A stretch of 5,873 nucleotides of DNA from Candidatus Alkanophagales archaeon. Its GTDB lineage: Archaea > Halobacteriota > Syntropharchaeia > Alkanophagales > B39-G2. Positions within the stretch are counted from its first letter, which is position 1. Each line of letters begins with the position of its first letter. Positions 1 through 5,759 of this stretch are shown one piece after another. Under the pieces are notes generated by a model. It had not been told where the DNA came from and ran no database searches. It was given only the letters and a program-made list of their open reading frames with translations. The translations under genes were made by a program, and so were the position numbers. The DNA is taken from contig QMVQ01000113.1 in the NCBI GenBank assembly GCA_003661185.1, forward strand, positions 1 through 5,873. The letters run 5' to 3'.

Positions 1-190
1 CCGTCCATTCGCTGCAAAGCATTCCTCGCCACTTGGTTTGGAGTAAGAGCTTGTCGCACGTTGTGCAGCCAGTTGGAATCCGCCCGCCTTCCTTTAGAAA
101 CCCGCTCCTCCACCAAATACGTAAGAGCGGCTACTTTTTTACGTCGTTCAGAAGCCCCCTCGCTTCAAGACCATCCGCAAGACCCGACAT
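1..190 (-). CDS. Unidentified partial ORF, apparently interrupted by a -1 frameshift at an A-AAA-AAG heptamer
   Basis: I do not recognise this protein. A short frame opens at ATG 188-190 (a GTG sits just before it) and reads 19 residues, ending in N-D-V-K-K before TAG at 131-133. The frame one base back is open from behind a TGA at 165-167 to the window edge. From the heptamer onward it reads as plausible protein: V-A-A-L-T-Y-L-V-E-E-R, then a basic stretch, then L-T-P-N-Q-V-A-R. The two frames join without a gap if the ribosome slips back one base on the A run (plus-strand T run 135-140), giving about 63 residues before the edge. No strong ribosome binding site precedes the ATG; GTGATT lies about 16 bases upstream. 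The gene lies 102 bases past rps8, where most archaea have rpl6, and it does not resemble L6. A decayed gene or an A-count error would look the same. That the frame codes at all is likely but not certain. Confidence 0.4.
103..131 (-). repeat. Inverted repeat (hairpin) just downstream of the slippery heptamer
   Basis: On the minus strand CCGCTCTT and AGGAGCGG can form an eight-pair stem with one G-T wobble and a 13-base loop. It starts directly after the TAG. Its position suits a ribosome-stalling structure, although a three-base spacer is shorter than the usual five to nine. Confidence 0.4.
134..140 (-). other. A-AAA-AAG slippery heptamer followed by in-frame TAG
   Basis: Read on the minus strand in the frame of the ATG at 190, the codons are GTA AAA AAG TAG. 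This matches the X-XXY-YYZ pattern for -1 slippage exactly. Fourteen bases upstream is a GAGGGGG purine block that could act as an internal Shine-Dalgarno stimulator. Three bases downstream of the heptamer begins an inverted repeat, CCGCTCTT pairing with AGGAGCGG (one G-T pair, 13-base loop). The bacterial dnaX and IS3-type shift sites combine the same three parts. Whether it works here is inference. Confidence 0.35.
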
Positions 191-292
191 CACTTTTTAT
201 CCAAAGAATCACGATGATTAATTCTGTATCCGCTTCCAGCATACAACTGACGTAACGCATCAGCCAAAGGGGGGGAGATAATTCCACGTATT
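191..292 (-). other. Gap between rps8 and the left-edge ORF
   Basis: This gap holds no convincing gene, tRNA or strong terminator. A run of seven C on the minus strand (plus 269-275) lies about 17 bases past the rps8 stop. It is followed by only three T, so it is a poor archaeal terminator. AATTAAT about 30 bases before the candidate ATG is a weak TATA-like string. rpl6, the usual next gene, is absent. Confidence 0.5.
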
Positions 293-685
293 TCAATAAA
301 CGAAAGCTAACAGGCTGCCGCCGATGCCGAGTTCTTTGGCTTTGCGGTGGGTCATGACGCCTTTTGACGTCGTCACTATGAGAACGCCGAAGTCTCTGGC
401 GAGGAGAAAACGGCGCTCCCACTTCTCAAACTCGTCCTTTTTGACCGGGAACCTCGGCTTTATGGCGTTACAGTTGTTGATTCTGCCCTTAAGCATCACT
501 TTTAGGATGCCTGCTTTCCCGTCGTCTATGAGCTCGAACTCCTCGATGTAGCCCTCGTCTTTCATGATTTTAAGGACGTTGCCGATGAGCTTCGACGCTG
601 GCTTTATTATGCATTCCTTCTTGCCCACCCGTTCTGCATTTTTTATCGCCGAGAGGGCGTCGGCAAGCGGGTCGTTCAAACTCAC
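293..685 (-). CDS. rps8: Small ribosomal subunit protein uS8 (S8)
   Basis: Primary 16S rRNA-binding protein of the small subunit, needed to fold the central domain and the platform. The 130-residue product has the usual archaeal length. It opens with [10 protein letters not shown] and has the conserved [11 protein letters not shown] block at residues 28-38 and K-P-R-F at 76-79. The signature T-T-S-K-G-V-M-T-H (105-113) is followed by the C-terminal [11 protein letters not shown]. The start is GTG at 683-685. A GAGGTG at 691-696, five bases upstream and overlapping the rps14 stop, settles it. The gap to rps14 is nine bases, so the two are co-transcribed. In other archaea S8 can repress its own operon by binding an S8-site mimic in the mRNA, but I see no clear mimic here. 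The odd point is that rpl6 does not follow. Identification is secure. Confidence 0.97.
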   Translation of the reverse strand: MSLNDPLADALSAIKNAERVGKKECIIKPASKLIGNVLKIMKDEGYIEEFELIDDGKAGILKVMLKGRINNCNAIKPRFPVKKDEFEKWERRFLLARDFGVLIVTTSKGVMTHRKAKELGIGGSLLAFVY

Positions 686-690
686 CTTAC

Positions 691-696
691 CACCTC
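691..696 (-). promoter_or_regulatory. Shine-Dalgarno site for rps8
   Basis: GAGGTG on the minus strand, five bases before the GTG start of rps8, matches the archaeal 16S tail. It overlaps the rps14 TGA, so termination on rps14 and initiation on rps8 are probably coupled. It supports the GTG at 683-685 as the start. Confidence 0.75.
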
Positions 697-856
697 ACAT
701 ATATTTCTTGAAGCCCATGTCCTTCGCCACTTCCCGGAAGCACTGCCTACACAGGTAAATGCGATATTTCCGGATGAGTCCCTCCCGCCTGCCGCATCGG
801 CGGCAAGCGTGCGCCCCTCTACCGAACTCTTTCTTGCTCACCATGCTTTCTGCCAT
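695..856 (-). CDS. rps14: Small ribosomal subunit protein uS14, zinc-binding type
   Basis: This gene is short (53 codons). uS14 sits in the head of the small subunit near the decoding region. The product reads K-K-E-F-G-R-G-A at 8-15, then C-R-R-C (Cys18, Cys21), G-L-I-R-K-Y at 26-31, C-R-Q-C (Cys36, Cys39), F-R-E-V-A, and ends G-F-K-K-Y-M. The four cysteines in CxxC-x14-CxxC spacing form the zinc ribbon of the archaeal/eukaryotic S29-like form. I chose ATG 854-856 because GGGGGT lies four bases upstream. A second in-frame ATG at 842-844 would give 49 residues and fits the usual N-terminus nearly as well. The gene lies nine bases after the prenyl synthase stop and nine bases before rps8. The normal upstream neighbour rpl5 is replaced by a lipid biosynthesis gene. 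Identification is secure; the exact start is not. Confidence 0.95.
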   Translation of the reverse strand: MAESMVSKKEFGRGAHACRRCGRREGLIRKYRIYLCRQCFREVAKDMGFKKYM

Positions 857-865
857 TCTTACCCC

Positions 866-1882
866 CTAAAGCTCCCGTTCCACGAAATATCTTGCGAGTT
901 GCACCATGTTCTCTCTCATCTCTTCATTCACGCCGTCTGCCTTAAATCTTTTTATGCCCCGCACCCCCCGTTCAAGGAACTCCCGAGCTCGTCGCTCCGC
1001 ATACTCCAGCGAGCCGTATTTCTCAAATATTCTGATGACAGCTTTTATCTTCTTCTTATCGTATTCGGACATCGCCGCATATATTTTTTTCTTGTCTTCC
1101 TCGGTGCAACGCCCTAAGCAGTGGACGAGCATCAGCGTCGGCTTACCCTCGGAAATGTCCTCGCCTATCCGCTTTCCGTATTTCTCCTCGTTGCCTGTGA
1201 GGTTTAAGAGGTCATCCCGTATCTGAAAGGCGATGCCCACCGCTTCCCAGCAGCGTCCCAGCTTCCTTGCATTCTCGAAGGCAGCGCCGCCAGCGAGCGC
1301 TCCGCACTCCGCCGACGCCGAGAACAGCGCTCCCGTCTTCTTCTTCAGGTGCTCGATGAGTTGCGGCTCGCTCATCTCCTTGCGCTCTTTAAACTCGAGG
1401 TCCATCGCCTGCCCCTCGACGAGCTTAAGGCTCATCTCCGTAAAGACTTCAAGAATCCTCCATGCTGTCTCCATACTGCTGAAGCGCTCTTTATTCTGGA
1501 GCAACGCTTTGTATGCCAACGAATAAAGCCCGTCGCCGGCGTTGAGCGCTGCGGGAATCCCGTATTTGACATGCAGCGTTGGCTGCCCCCGCCGCAGGAC
1601 GCTGCCGTCTTGAATGTCGTCATGGACTAAAGAAAAATTATGGAACAGCTCAAGGCAAATGGCGGTCGGCAACGCCCGCTCTAAATCTCCTCCGACGAGC
1701 TCGCAGCTCATCATGCATAACGCCGGACGCAGTCGCTTCCCCCCTCTGCTAAGCAAATCCTTTATCGGCTCGTAAAGCAGAGTCGGCTTCCTCTTCCTCA
1801 AATACCCGGAATACGCCTTGTTAAACGCCTTCACGTATTTCTTAAGGAATTCTAATTCTGCCTCACTCTTCACTTCTCTCAC
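866..1882 (-). CDS. Short-chain polyprenyl diphosphate synthase, probably geranylgeranyl diphosphate synthase
   Basis: A trans-prenyltransferase that condenses isopentenyl diphosphate onto allylic diphosphates, supplying the C20 chains of archaeal ether lipids. The 338-residue all-helical protein has G-G-K-R-L-R-P at 47-53, the first aspartate-rich motif D-D-I-Q-D at 88-92, K-K-T-G at 181-184 and the second motif D-D-L-L-N at 223-227, then E-K-Y-G-K. The fifth residue before the first motif is Phe83; a bulky residue there limits the product to about C20 in archaeal type I synthases, so GGPP is my preferred product and C15/C20 is the alternative. Asn in the last position of the second motif occurs in related methanogen enzymes, so I do not read it as loss of activity. 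The start given is GTG 1880-1882, overlapping cmk by 20 bases. GTG at 1871-1873 is a good alternative because GGTGA lies five bases before it. The position between cmk and rps14 is unusual. Confidence 0.92.
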   Translation of the reverse strand: MREVKSEAELEFLKKYVKAFNKAYSGYLRKRKPTLLYEPIKDLLSRGGKRLRPALCMMSCELVGGDLERALPTAICLELFHNFSLVHDDIQDGSVLRRGQPTLHVKYGIPAALNAGDGLYSLAYKALLQNKERFSSMETAWRILEVFTEMSLKLVEGQAMDLEFKERKEMSEPQLIEHLKKKTGALFSASAECGALAGGAAFENARKLGRCWEAVGIAFQIRDDLLNLTGNEEKYGKRIGEDISEGKPTLMLVHCLGRCTEEDKKKIYAAMSEYDKKKIKAVIRIFEKYGSLEYAERRAREFLERGVRGIKRFKADGVNEEMRENMVQLARYFVEREL

Positions 1883-2399
1883 CCAAACATCGCACAGCAG
1901 CCATTATTATCTCGACAACCGCGTTCTCGTTGAATTTCGCGGTGTTTATAATTAAATCATACGTGGAGAGGTCTTCCAAGTTAATCTCGTAATACTCCTT
2001 GTAACGCCTCTTTTCGGAGCACTCTCGCTCGACGATGGCGGAAAGCGCCTTTTCAAAGGGGATGCCCTCTCTTTTCCCTACCCTTTCCGCTCTAACCTCC
2101 AAAGGCGCCTCCAGCCAAACCTTTAAGTCTGCGGGAACGAAGAACGCCGAAACTCGCCCCTCTACGATTATGTCCGGCTCACGCATCGCTAATTCTTTTT
2201 GAAACTCGTCCAGCCGCCGGTCAAAACTTGCGTCTTTCTCAGCGAGCTTGCTGAAATCCTCCAAGCTTAGGTTAAGCTCCTTTGCGAATCTCCTAAAGAC
2301 TTCGCCCGCCGAAAGCATCTTAATGTGCAGCTTTTCTGAAAGTAATCTTGCGGCTGTCGTCGTACCGCTCCCCGGAAGCCCGCATATCACGATTCTCAT
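1863..2399 (-). CDS. cmk: Cytidylate kinase, archaeal type
   Basis: Phosphorylates CMP/dCMP to the diphosphates using ATP, in pyrimidine nucleotide salvage and turnover. The 178-residue product is the usual length for the short archaeal family. It begins M-R-I-V-I-C followed by the P-loop G-L-P-G-S-G-T-T at 7-14. It then shows L-S-A-G-E-V-F-R at 29-36, V-E-G-R at 79-82, the lid-region arginines in R-A-E-R-V-G-K-R (103-110), and D-L-S-T-Y-D-L-I-I-N-T at 143-153, which is typical of archaeal Cmk. ATG 2397-2399 is seven bases past the DUF106 stop, with GTGAT just upstream. The 3' end overlaps the prenyl synthase start by 20 bases (11 if that gene starts at 1873). DUF106-cmk adjacency is a common euryarchaeal arrangement near secY-adk, and neither of those two genes is present here. 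Identification is strong. Confidence 0.93.
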   Translation of the reverse strand: MRIVICGLPGSGTTTAARLLSEKLHIKMLSAGEVFRRFAKELNLSLEDFSKLAEKDASFDRRLDEFQKELAMREPDIIVEGRVSAFFVPADLKVWLEAPLEVRAERVGKREGIPFEKALSAIVERECSEKRRYKEYYEINLEDLSTYDLIINTAKFNENAVVEIIMAAVRCLGERSEE

Positions 2400-2400
2400 G

Positions 2401-2409
2401 TTATCACTA
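2401..2409 (-). other. Three tandem in-frame stop codons ending the DUF106 gene
   Basis: The minus strand reads TAG TGA TAA in the frame of the DUF106 gene, one base before the cmk ATG. Readthrough would be blocked three times. The same bases supply GTGAT, a partial ribosome binding site for cmk, which may be the simpler reason for the sequence. Confidence 0.8.
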
Positions 2410-3045
2410 GCGGCGAAGCTCTAAAAACTTCCTAACGAGCTGCCCTATCGGTATTGAGCATATGATATACCAAAGGACCCAGTATGGGAATATAAACCAC
2501 CAGTCCGTCAAGTCGGTTTCGCCGACGAGCGGGAAGACCGCCTGCATTATCTCGCCGTTCTGCGAGACGAAATAGTAGAGCCACATGAACAGCGGGATCG
2601 TGATGATGCTGATGTAAGCCATGGGCTTCATCTGCTGCCTCAGCATCTCCCCCGAGAACTGGGTCTGCTCCTTCATTAGCTCTAACCGCTCCTTTTCAAT
2701 TTTTTTCATTTTGAACTTATTATTTTCTCGTTTTGCCTCCAAATACTCTTTTTGAAGCTCCCGCAGCCGTTTCTGGAACTCTTTCGCCTTCTCCATGAGC
2801 GTCCAGTCAATCGTGTAATGCTGGATGAGCGCCGAGTAGACGCCCGTTAACAGGGCGAGCACGAAAATGACGAGCAAGACGTTACCGCCAAAGAGCGGGA
2901 TGAGCGGTGAGAAGACGGCGTCTAGCGCAACGCCCATGCCGTTACGGAGTTCAGGGAAAATCATAATGCCAAAGAGCAGCGAGAAGCCAAGAACTAAGAA
3001 AAACCTCTCAACACTCTCTTTTATCGCATTTTTCGAAGCTTGCAT
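2407..3045 (-). CDS. DUF106 membrane protein of the Oxa1/YidC/EMC3 superfamily
   Basis: Likely a membrane insertase or chaperone for nascent membrane proteins. Archaeal DUF106 proteins are structural relatives of YidC, Get1, EMC3 and TMCO1 and bind ribosomes. The 212-residue protein has predicted membrane segments at about 15-31, 55-75, 142-161 and 182-200. A long charged, Lys/Glu-rich coiled coil at about 82-128 lies between the second and third, as expected for the cytosolic ribosome-facing hairpin. The M-K-P-M motif at 139-142 opens the third segment. Translation starts at ATG 3043-3045, after a purine-rich GGGGGAAGGAAAG that is a loose Shine-Dalgarno match. The gene is first in its transcript: a 79-base gap with a TATA-like box precedes it. 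Three stop codons in a row (TAG, TGA, TAA) close it. Low G+C in the coiled coil is explained by Lys and Asn codons. Confidence 0.9.
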   Translation of the reverse strand: MQASKNAIKESVERFFLVLGFSLLFGIMIFPELRNGMGVALDAVFSPLIPLFGGNVLLVIFVLALLTGVYSALIQHYTIDWTLMEKAKEFQKRLRELQKEYLEAKRENNKFKMKKIEKERLELMKEQTQFSGEMLRQQMKPMAYISIITIPLFMWLYYFVSQNGEIMQAVFPLVGETDLTDWWFIFPYWVLWYIICSIPIGQLVRKFLELRR

Positions 3046-3075
3046 CTTTCCTTCCCCCTACATGCTTCAGGAGTC

Positions 3076-3101
3076 TTTAAGTCTTGCCCATATTTAAGTC
3101 T
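3076..3101 (-). repeat. Nine-base direct repeat overlapping the candidate promoter
   Basis: AGACTTAAA on the minus strand occurs at 3093-3101 and again at 3076-3084, a 17-base period. The upstream copy includes the TATA-like box. The downstream copy would lie close to the expected transcription start. It could be a regulator operator, a duplicated weak TATA element, or chance in an A/T-rich gap. Confidence 0.4.
3090..3097 (-). promoter_or_regulatory. Candidate archaeal TATA box for the DUF106-cmk-prenyl synthase-rps14-rps8 transcript
   Basis: TTAAATAT on the minus strand lies 45 bases upstream of the DUF106 ATG. A start site about 25 bases downstream would leave a leader of roughly 20 bases holding the purine-rich binding site. 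It sits in the only sizeable gap among the confidently identified genes, which makes a promoter likely. The upstream BRE-like purines are weak. Confidence 0.5.
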
Positions 3102-3124
3102 GCCATTTGAGGATATGAGCAGAG

Positions 3125-4699
3125 TCAGCCACCTGATGGCGGTCGGCGCTCTAAAGCCGCCGCTCTCATCCGCTCAATCACTTGCGAGGGGGTCAGCGTC
3201 GCCTTCCTCGGGTATTTTCTGTTTTCTTTAACGGTTTCAATGAAGGTGGGGAAGTTGAAGGGGGAAGCCATGCCGATGACGTAGGCAGTGTGGTCAGGAA
3301 GACCGCTAAGGAGCTTGCTAATGCGGTAGCGGGGGTAGCCGGTGACGCTTGCGATTTGTTCGTGGTCGGCGCCACTCATAAGTCTGAAGATGACGAAAGT
3401 GTTGCACTGCGAGAGCAACGCCTTGCTGACGTAAGCAGGTCGCTGTGTGATGATGATAAAACCGACGTTGAAGCCGCCGAGTTGCGAGAGGCACGCCGTC
3501 AGGATTTCAGTGGAGAGTTTCCAGTGCTCGCCGTAGGTTATGGCGCTGCGCTCCGGGGCGTAGAACTGAGCTTCCTCTACGACGACCATGCAAGTCAGGT
3601 CTTCGCCTTGCGTCGCCACTGCGTGGTCGAAAAGCGGACGAAGCACGTTGTAAATGGCGAGCTGCTGGCTGCCGATGTCCCGCTCCTTGGAGAGGTCGAG
3701 GAGTGTGATTTTATGGTCCCTAACGAGGTCCACGACGCTATCTGGCTCCGTTTTCATCTCGGCAAGGCGTCGCAGCAACGCCTCCCGCTCCTCGAGCAGG
3801 CGCAGCATGCGTTCTCGCATGTCGCTACGCCGCTCCCCCTCTGCACACTCCTCCCAGACGGAAGCGACGTCGCAAAGCTCCTCCGGCGTCAGCTCCCCTG
3901 CGACCACCCGCCGCACCCTCGAATGCACGACTTCGACGACCCTCGCATCCGTTTTCCTGCTCTTCGCATCGAGCCTCAGGAAGGAGGCGACCTTGGCAGC
4001 ATCCATGCTTGAGAGCGCCTTAAAATCCTCAGGCATCCGCACCGCAACCCGAGCACCGACATCCGACAGCGGCTGTATATATTCGGCGGTGCGGTCAATC
4101 ACGAGGAAGTGGCAGCCCCGCTCCACGCCCCTTGCTATCAAATTCAGCACGAACGTCGTCTTCCCGGAGCGTGTCATCCCGCACACTGCCACGTGTCCCT
4201 TGGTCATCGCATCCACGCTAAAGCTCAGGTCAAGCCCGGAGTGCGGGTCTCTGCCGAGCGTGAGTTGTATGCCCTCGGCGCTCGTGTAGAACGCCCGAAC
4301 GTCATCGGCAGACGCCTCGTAAACCTTCTGACCGGGCAGCGGCGGGTAGTCTGCGCTCTTAAAACCCCCGTCAATATACCCTAAAAATTCTGCCTTTAAC
4401 AAAACGACTTCCTTCTCCCTGCCTAATTCCACGCCGCTTTTCACAAGAATCGGTCCGAAGGAAAGCGGTAGCATATCTGGATTGTTCGCTTCGCCGTCGA
4501 AGATTCGAGCTAAGCACAGCACGCCTCGCCGCACAGGATGCTCGAACATGCAGTAAGAGCCACGCTGCAACGCCCCCTCCTTAGTCAGAAGCACCGTGAA
4601 CTCGTCTATGCCGCTCGGCGAGATTACAATGCCCACATCTTCCCGCTCGCCGCCGCCGCTGCAGTCGGCGGCTGCGTCAGATACGCCCCTCCAGCTCAA
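3125..4699 (-). CDS. herA: HerA-type bipolar DNA helicase/translocase (HAS-barrel ATPase)
   Basis: A hexameric FtsK-like ATPase that pumps DNA and, with NurA and Mre11-Rad50, resects double-strand ends for recombination. After a non-conserved leader, the N-terminal beta-barrel (HAS) domain spans about residues 22-110. The RecA-like motor follows: Walker A G-M-T-R-S-G-K-T-T at 174-182, Walker B V-V-V-E-E-A-Q at 372-378, the sensor-like I-T-Q-R-P at 417-421, then the L-L-S-Q-C-N-T segment typical of HerA. A helical insertion lies at about 240-330. The total of 524 residues is in the family range. The outer start is TTG 4697-4699, with GGAGG three bases upstream, overlapping nurA by 23 bases. 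GTG at 4634-4636 (residue 22) would place the N-terminus exactly at the HAS barrel, as in other HerA proteins, and may be the true start. The first 21 residues are low-complexity Ala/Gly/Ser. Function is secure; the start is not. Confidence 0.93.
   Translation of the reverse strand: MSWRGVSDAAADCSGGGEREDVGIVISPSGIDEFTVLLTKEGALQRGSYCMFEHPVRRGVLCLARIFDGEANNPDMLPLSFGPILVKSGVELGREKEVVLLKAEFLGYIDGGFKSADYPPLPGQKVYEASADDVRAFYTSAEGIQLTLGRDPHSGLDLSFSVDAMTKGHVAVCGMTRSGKTTFVLNLIARGVERGCHFLVIDRTAEYIQPLSDVGARVAVRMPEDFKALSSMDAAKVASFLRLDAKSRKTDARVVEVVHSRVRRVVAGELTPEELCDVASVWEECAEGERRSDMRERMLRLLEEREALLRRLAEMKTEPDSVVDLVRDHKITLLDLSKERDIGSQQLAIYNVLRPLFDHAVATQGEDLTCMVVVEEAQFYAPERSAITYGEHWKLSTEILTACLSQLGGFNVGFIIITQRPAYVSKALLSQCNTFVIFRLMSGADHEQIASVTGYPRYRISKLLSGLPDHTAYVIGMASPFNFPTFIETVKENRKYPRKATLTPSQVIERMRAAALERRPPSGG
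4652..4672 (-). promoter_or_regulatory. GC-only hairpin between the nurA stop and the likely herA start
   Basis: A perfect seven-pair inverted repeat, GCCGCCG with CGGCGGC and a seven-base loop containing CTGCAG, begins five bases past the nurA TGA. No T tract follows, so it does not look like a terminator. If herA starts at 4636, the hairpin lies 15 bases upstream and could influence initiation or protect an mRNA end. If herA starts at 4699, it is merely coding sequence for Ala/Ser/Gly residues. Confidence 0.4.
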
Positions 4700-5759
4700 A
4701 TTCCTCCCCTCGCTGTGGGCGTAGCATCTCCAGGGCGTGCAGGTTGTTCCAGACGAGTCTTGAAAACACCGCCTTAAAGGTATCCTTGTGGATTCTGACG
4801 AGGCTGTCTGCCCGTAGGATGTGTGCGGGGACTCCGGTGACGACGTCGGAATCTGCGAGTATCAGCGACATCGCCTCCTCAGGCTCGACGCTCTTTGGGA
4901 ATTCCACCCTTATCGGACCCTTAGCCTTCGATGTCTTTATATAGGCGACCCGAATTTCAAAATTTTTTCCCGCGACCTCTTCATACCGCTGCAGCATCGG
5001 GTTCTCGCCGACGTCCAGCACCACGAACTCGCCGACGTCCAGAAATTTATCCAAGAGGACGCTGTCGCGGTGTTTACAGTTCGCCTTCGCCGCAAGAAGG
5101 CGGGCGGTCGGACGCTTCACCACGCCCAAAATTTTCGTGTGCCGCCTCTCGCACAGCTCCAAAAGCCGAAGCATCCCAGTCAGGCACGAATGCAGCCGCT
5201 CCTCGTAGCGAACGTATTTGGAAACGCCCTCGTCGTAAACCTCCTCGACGCCTTCGAGCAGCCTTAAATACTGCGGTCTCAGAATCAAGCCCCCGTCCAG
5301 CAGGAGCCAGTCTGGTCGCCTATTTACGACGACGCTCGCTGCGACTCGGACTGTCAGATGTCTCTCGAACAGGGAGAGCCACTGCTGCTCCCCGTCCTCG
5401 GCATCTATTAAAACAACAGAGCCATCAGATGTAGGACTTTCGTCCTTCAAGATCTTGAGCGGCGATGTATAGGCGAGTGCGGAGGCGACGCCCACGTAAA
5501 TGCCCTCACAGCTCTTTCCGTTGGAGCCGCCATCAACACCCGAAATGATAACGTCCTCATCAACATGAGCGGCAGCACGCCTCTTCTCAACGACCTCGCT
5601 GAGCGTTTCCACATCAGCAGCGCTGACGCCGACAAGCCGTAGCTCCAAAGACTGTCGCATTATCCGCTCAAGCAGCGCCGGATACGGCTCCCTCGCAAAA
5701 TACTCAAGCGGCAACTCGTAACTCAAACTCTCTAACCTCTTAGCCTTTAAATTCCTCAT
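4677..5759 (-). CDS. nurA: NurA 5'-3' nuclease (HerA partner)
   Basis: A manganese-dependent single-strand endonuclease and 5'-3' exonuclease of the RNase H-like fold. It docks as a dimer on the HerA hexamer and cuts DNA fed through the ring. The 360-residue product has the conserved G-V-D-G-G-S-N at 74-80 (metal ligand Asp76), L-L-L-D-G-G-L at 152-158 (Asp155), G-V-V-K-R-P at 212-217, and R-D-S-V-L-L-D-K at 231-238. A C-terminal I-H-K-D-T-F (323-328) has His324 as the likely counterpart of the conserved catalytic histidine. The start ATG 5757-5759 is well fixed by a perfect GGAGGT seven bases upstream. The 3' end overlaps the outer herA start, so the two subunits are probably made in a coupled way. 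Many archaea group mre11-rad50 with herA-nurA; neither is visible here. The start overlaps the tail of an unidentified upstream gene by 20 bases. Confidence 0.92.
   Translation of the reverse strand: MRNLKAKRLESLSYELPLEYFAREPYPALLERIMRQSLELRLVGVSAADVETLSEVVEKRRAAAHVDEDVIISGVDGGSNGKSCEGIYVGVASALAYTSPLKILKDESPTSDGSVVLIDAEDGEQQWLSLFERHLTVRVAASVVVNRRPDWLLLDGGLILRPQYLRLLEGVEEVYDEGVSKYVRYEERLHSCLTGMLRLLELCERRHTKILGVVKRPTARLLAAKANCKHRDSVLLDKFLDVGEFVVLDVGENPMLQRYEEVAGKNFEIRVAYIKTSKAKGPIRVEFPKSVEPEEAMSLILADSDVVTGVPAHILRADSLVRIHKDTFKAVFSRLVWNNLHALEMLRPQRGEEFELEGRI

Noticed and set aside
43..128. GTAAGAGC occurring twice (43-50 and 121-128)
   Set aside because: Eight bases in two copies 78 apart, with no shared flanks, is within chance and does not suggest a CRISPR or an element end.
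223..227. Second aspartate-rich motif of the prenyl synthase ending in Asn (protein residues 223-227), as a sign of inactivity
   Set aside because: Asn at that position is seen in related archaeal synthases, and the two leading aspartates and the rest of the active site are intact. The coordinates given are residue numbers.
269..275. Run of seven G (C on the minus strand) past rps8 read as a terminator
   Set aside because: Archaeal terminators are T-rich; only three T follow and no stem is evident.
165..422. Minus-strand 85-codon frame overlapping the 3' end of rps8
   Set aside because: More than half is an out-of-frame reading of rps8 and the Arg-rich start is not protein-like. Only the frame beyond its stop (below 165) seems to code.
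809..1117. Plus-strand open frame opposite the prenyl synthase 3' end and rps14 start
   Set aside because: It is antisense to two secure genes, has no ribosome binding site and has an improbable His/Phe/Ser-rich composition.
3182..4012. Long plus-strand open frame (276 codons) opposite herA
   Set aside because: It lies fully antisense to a confidently identified, G+C-rich gene. High third-position G+C keeps the opposite frame free of stops, and the product has no recognisable motif.
4821..5434. Two overlapping plus-strand open frames opposite nurA
   Set aside because: Both are antisense shadows of nurA with Arg/Ser/Pro-rich composition and no family resemblance.
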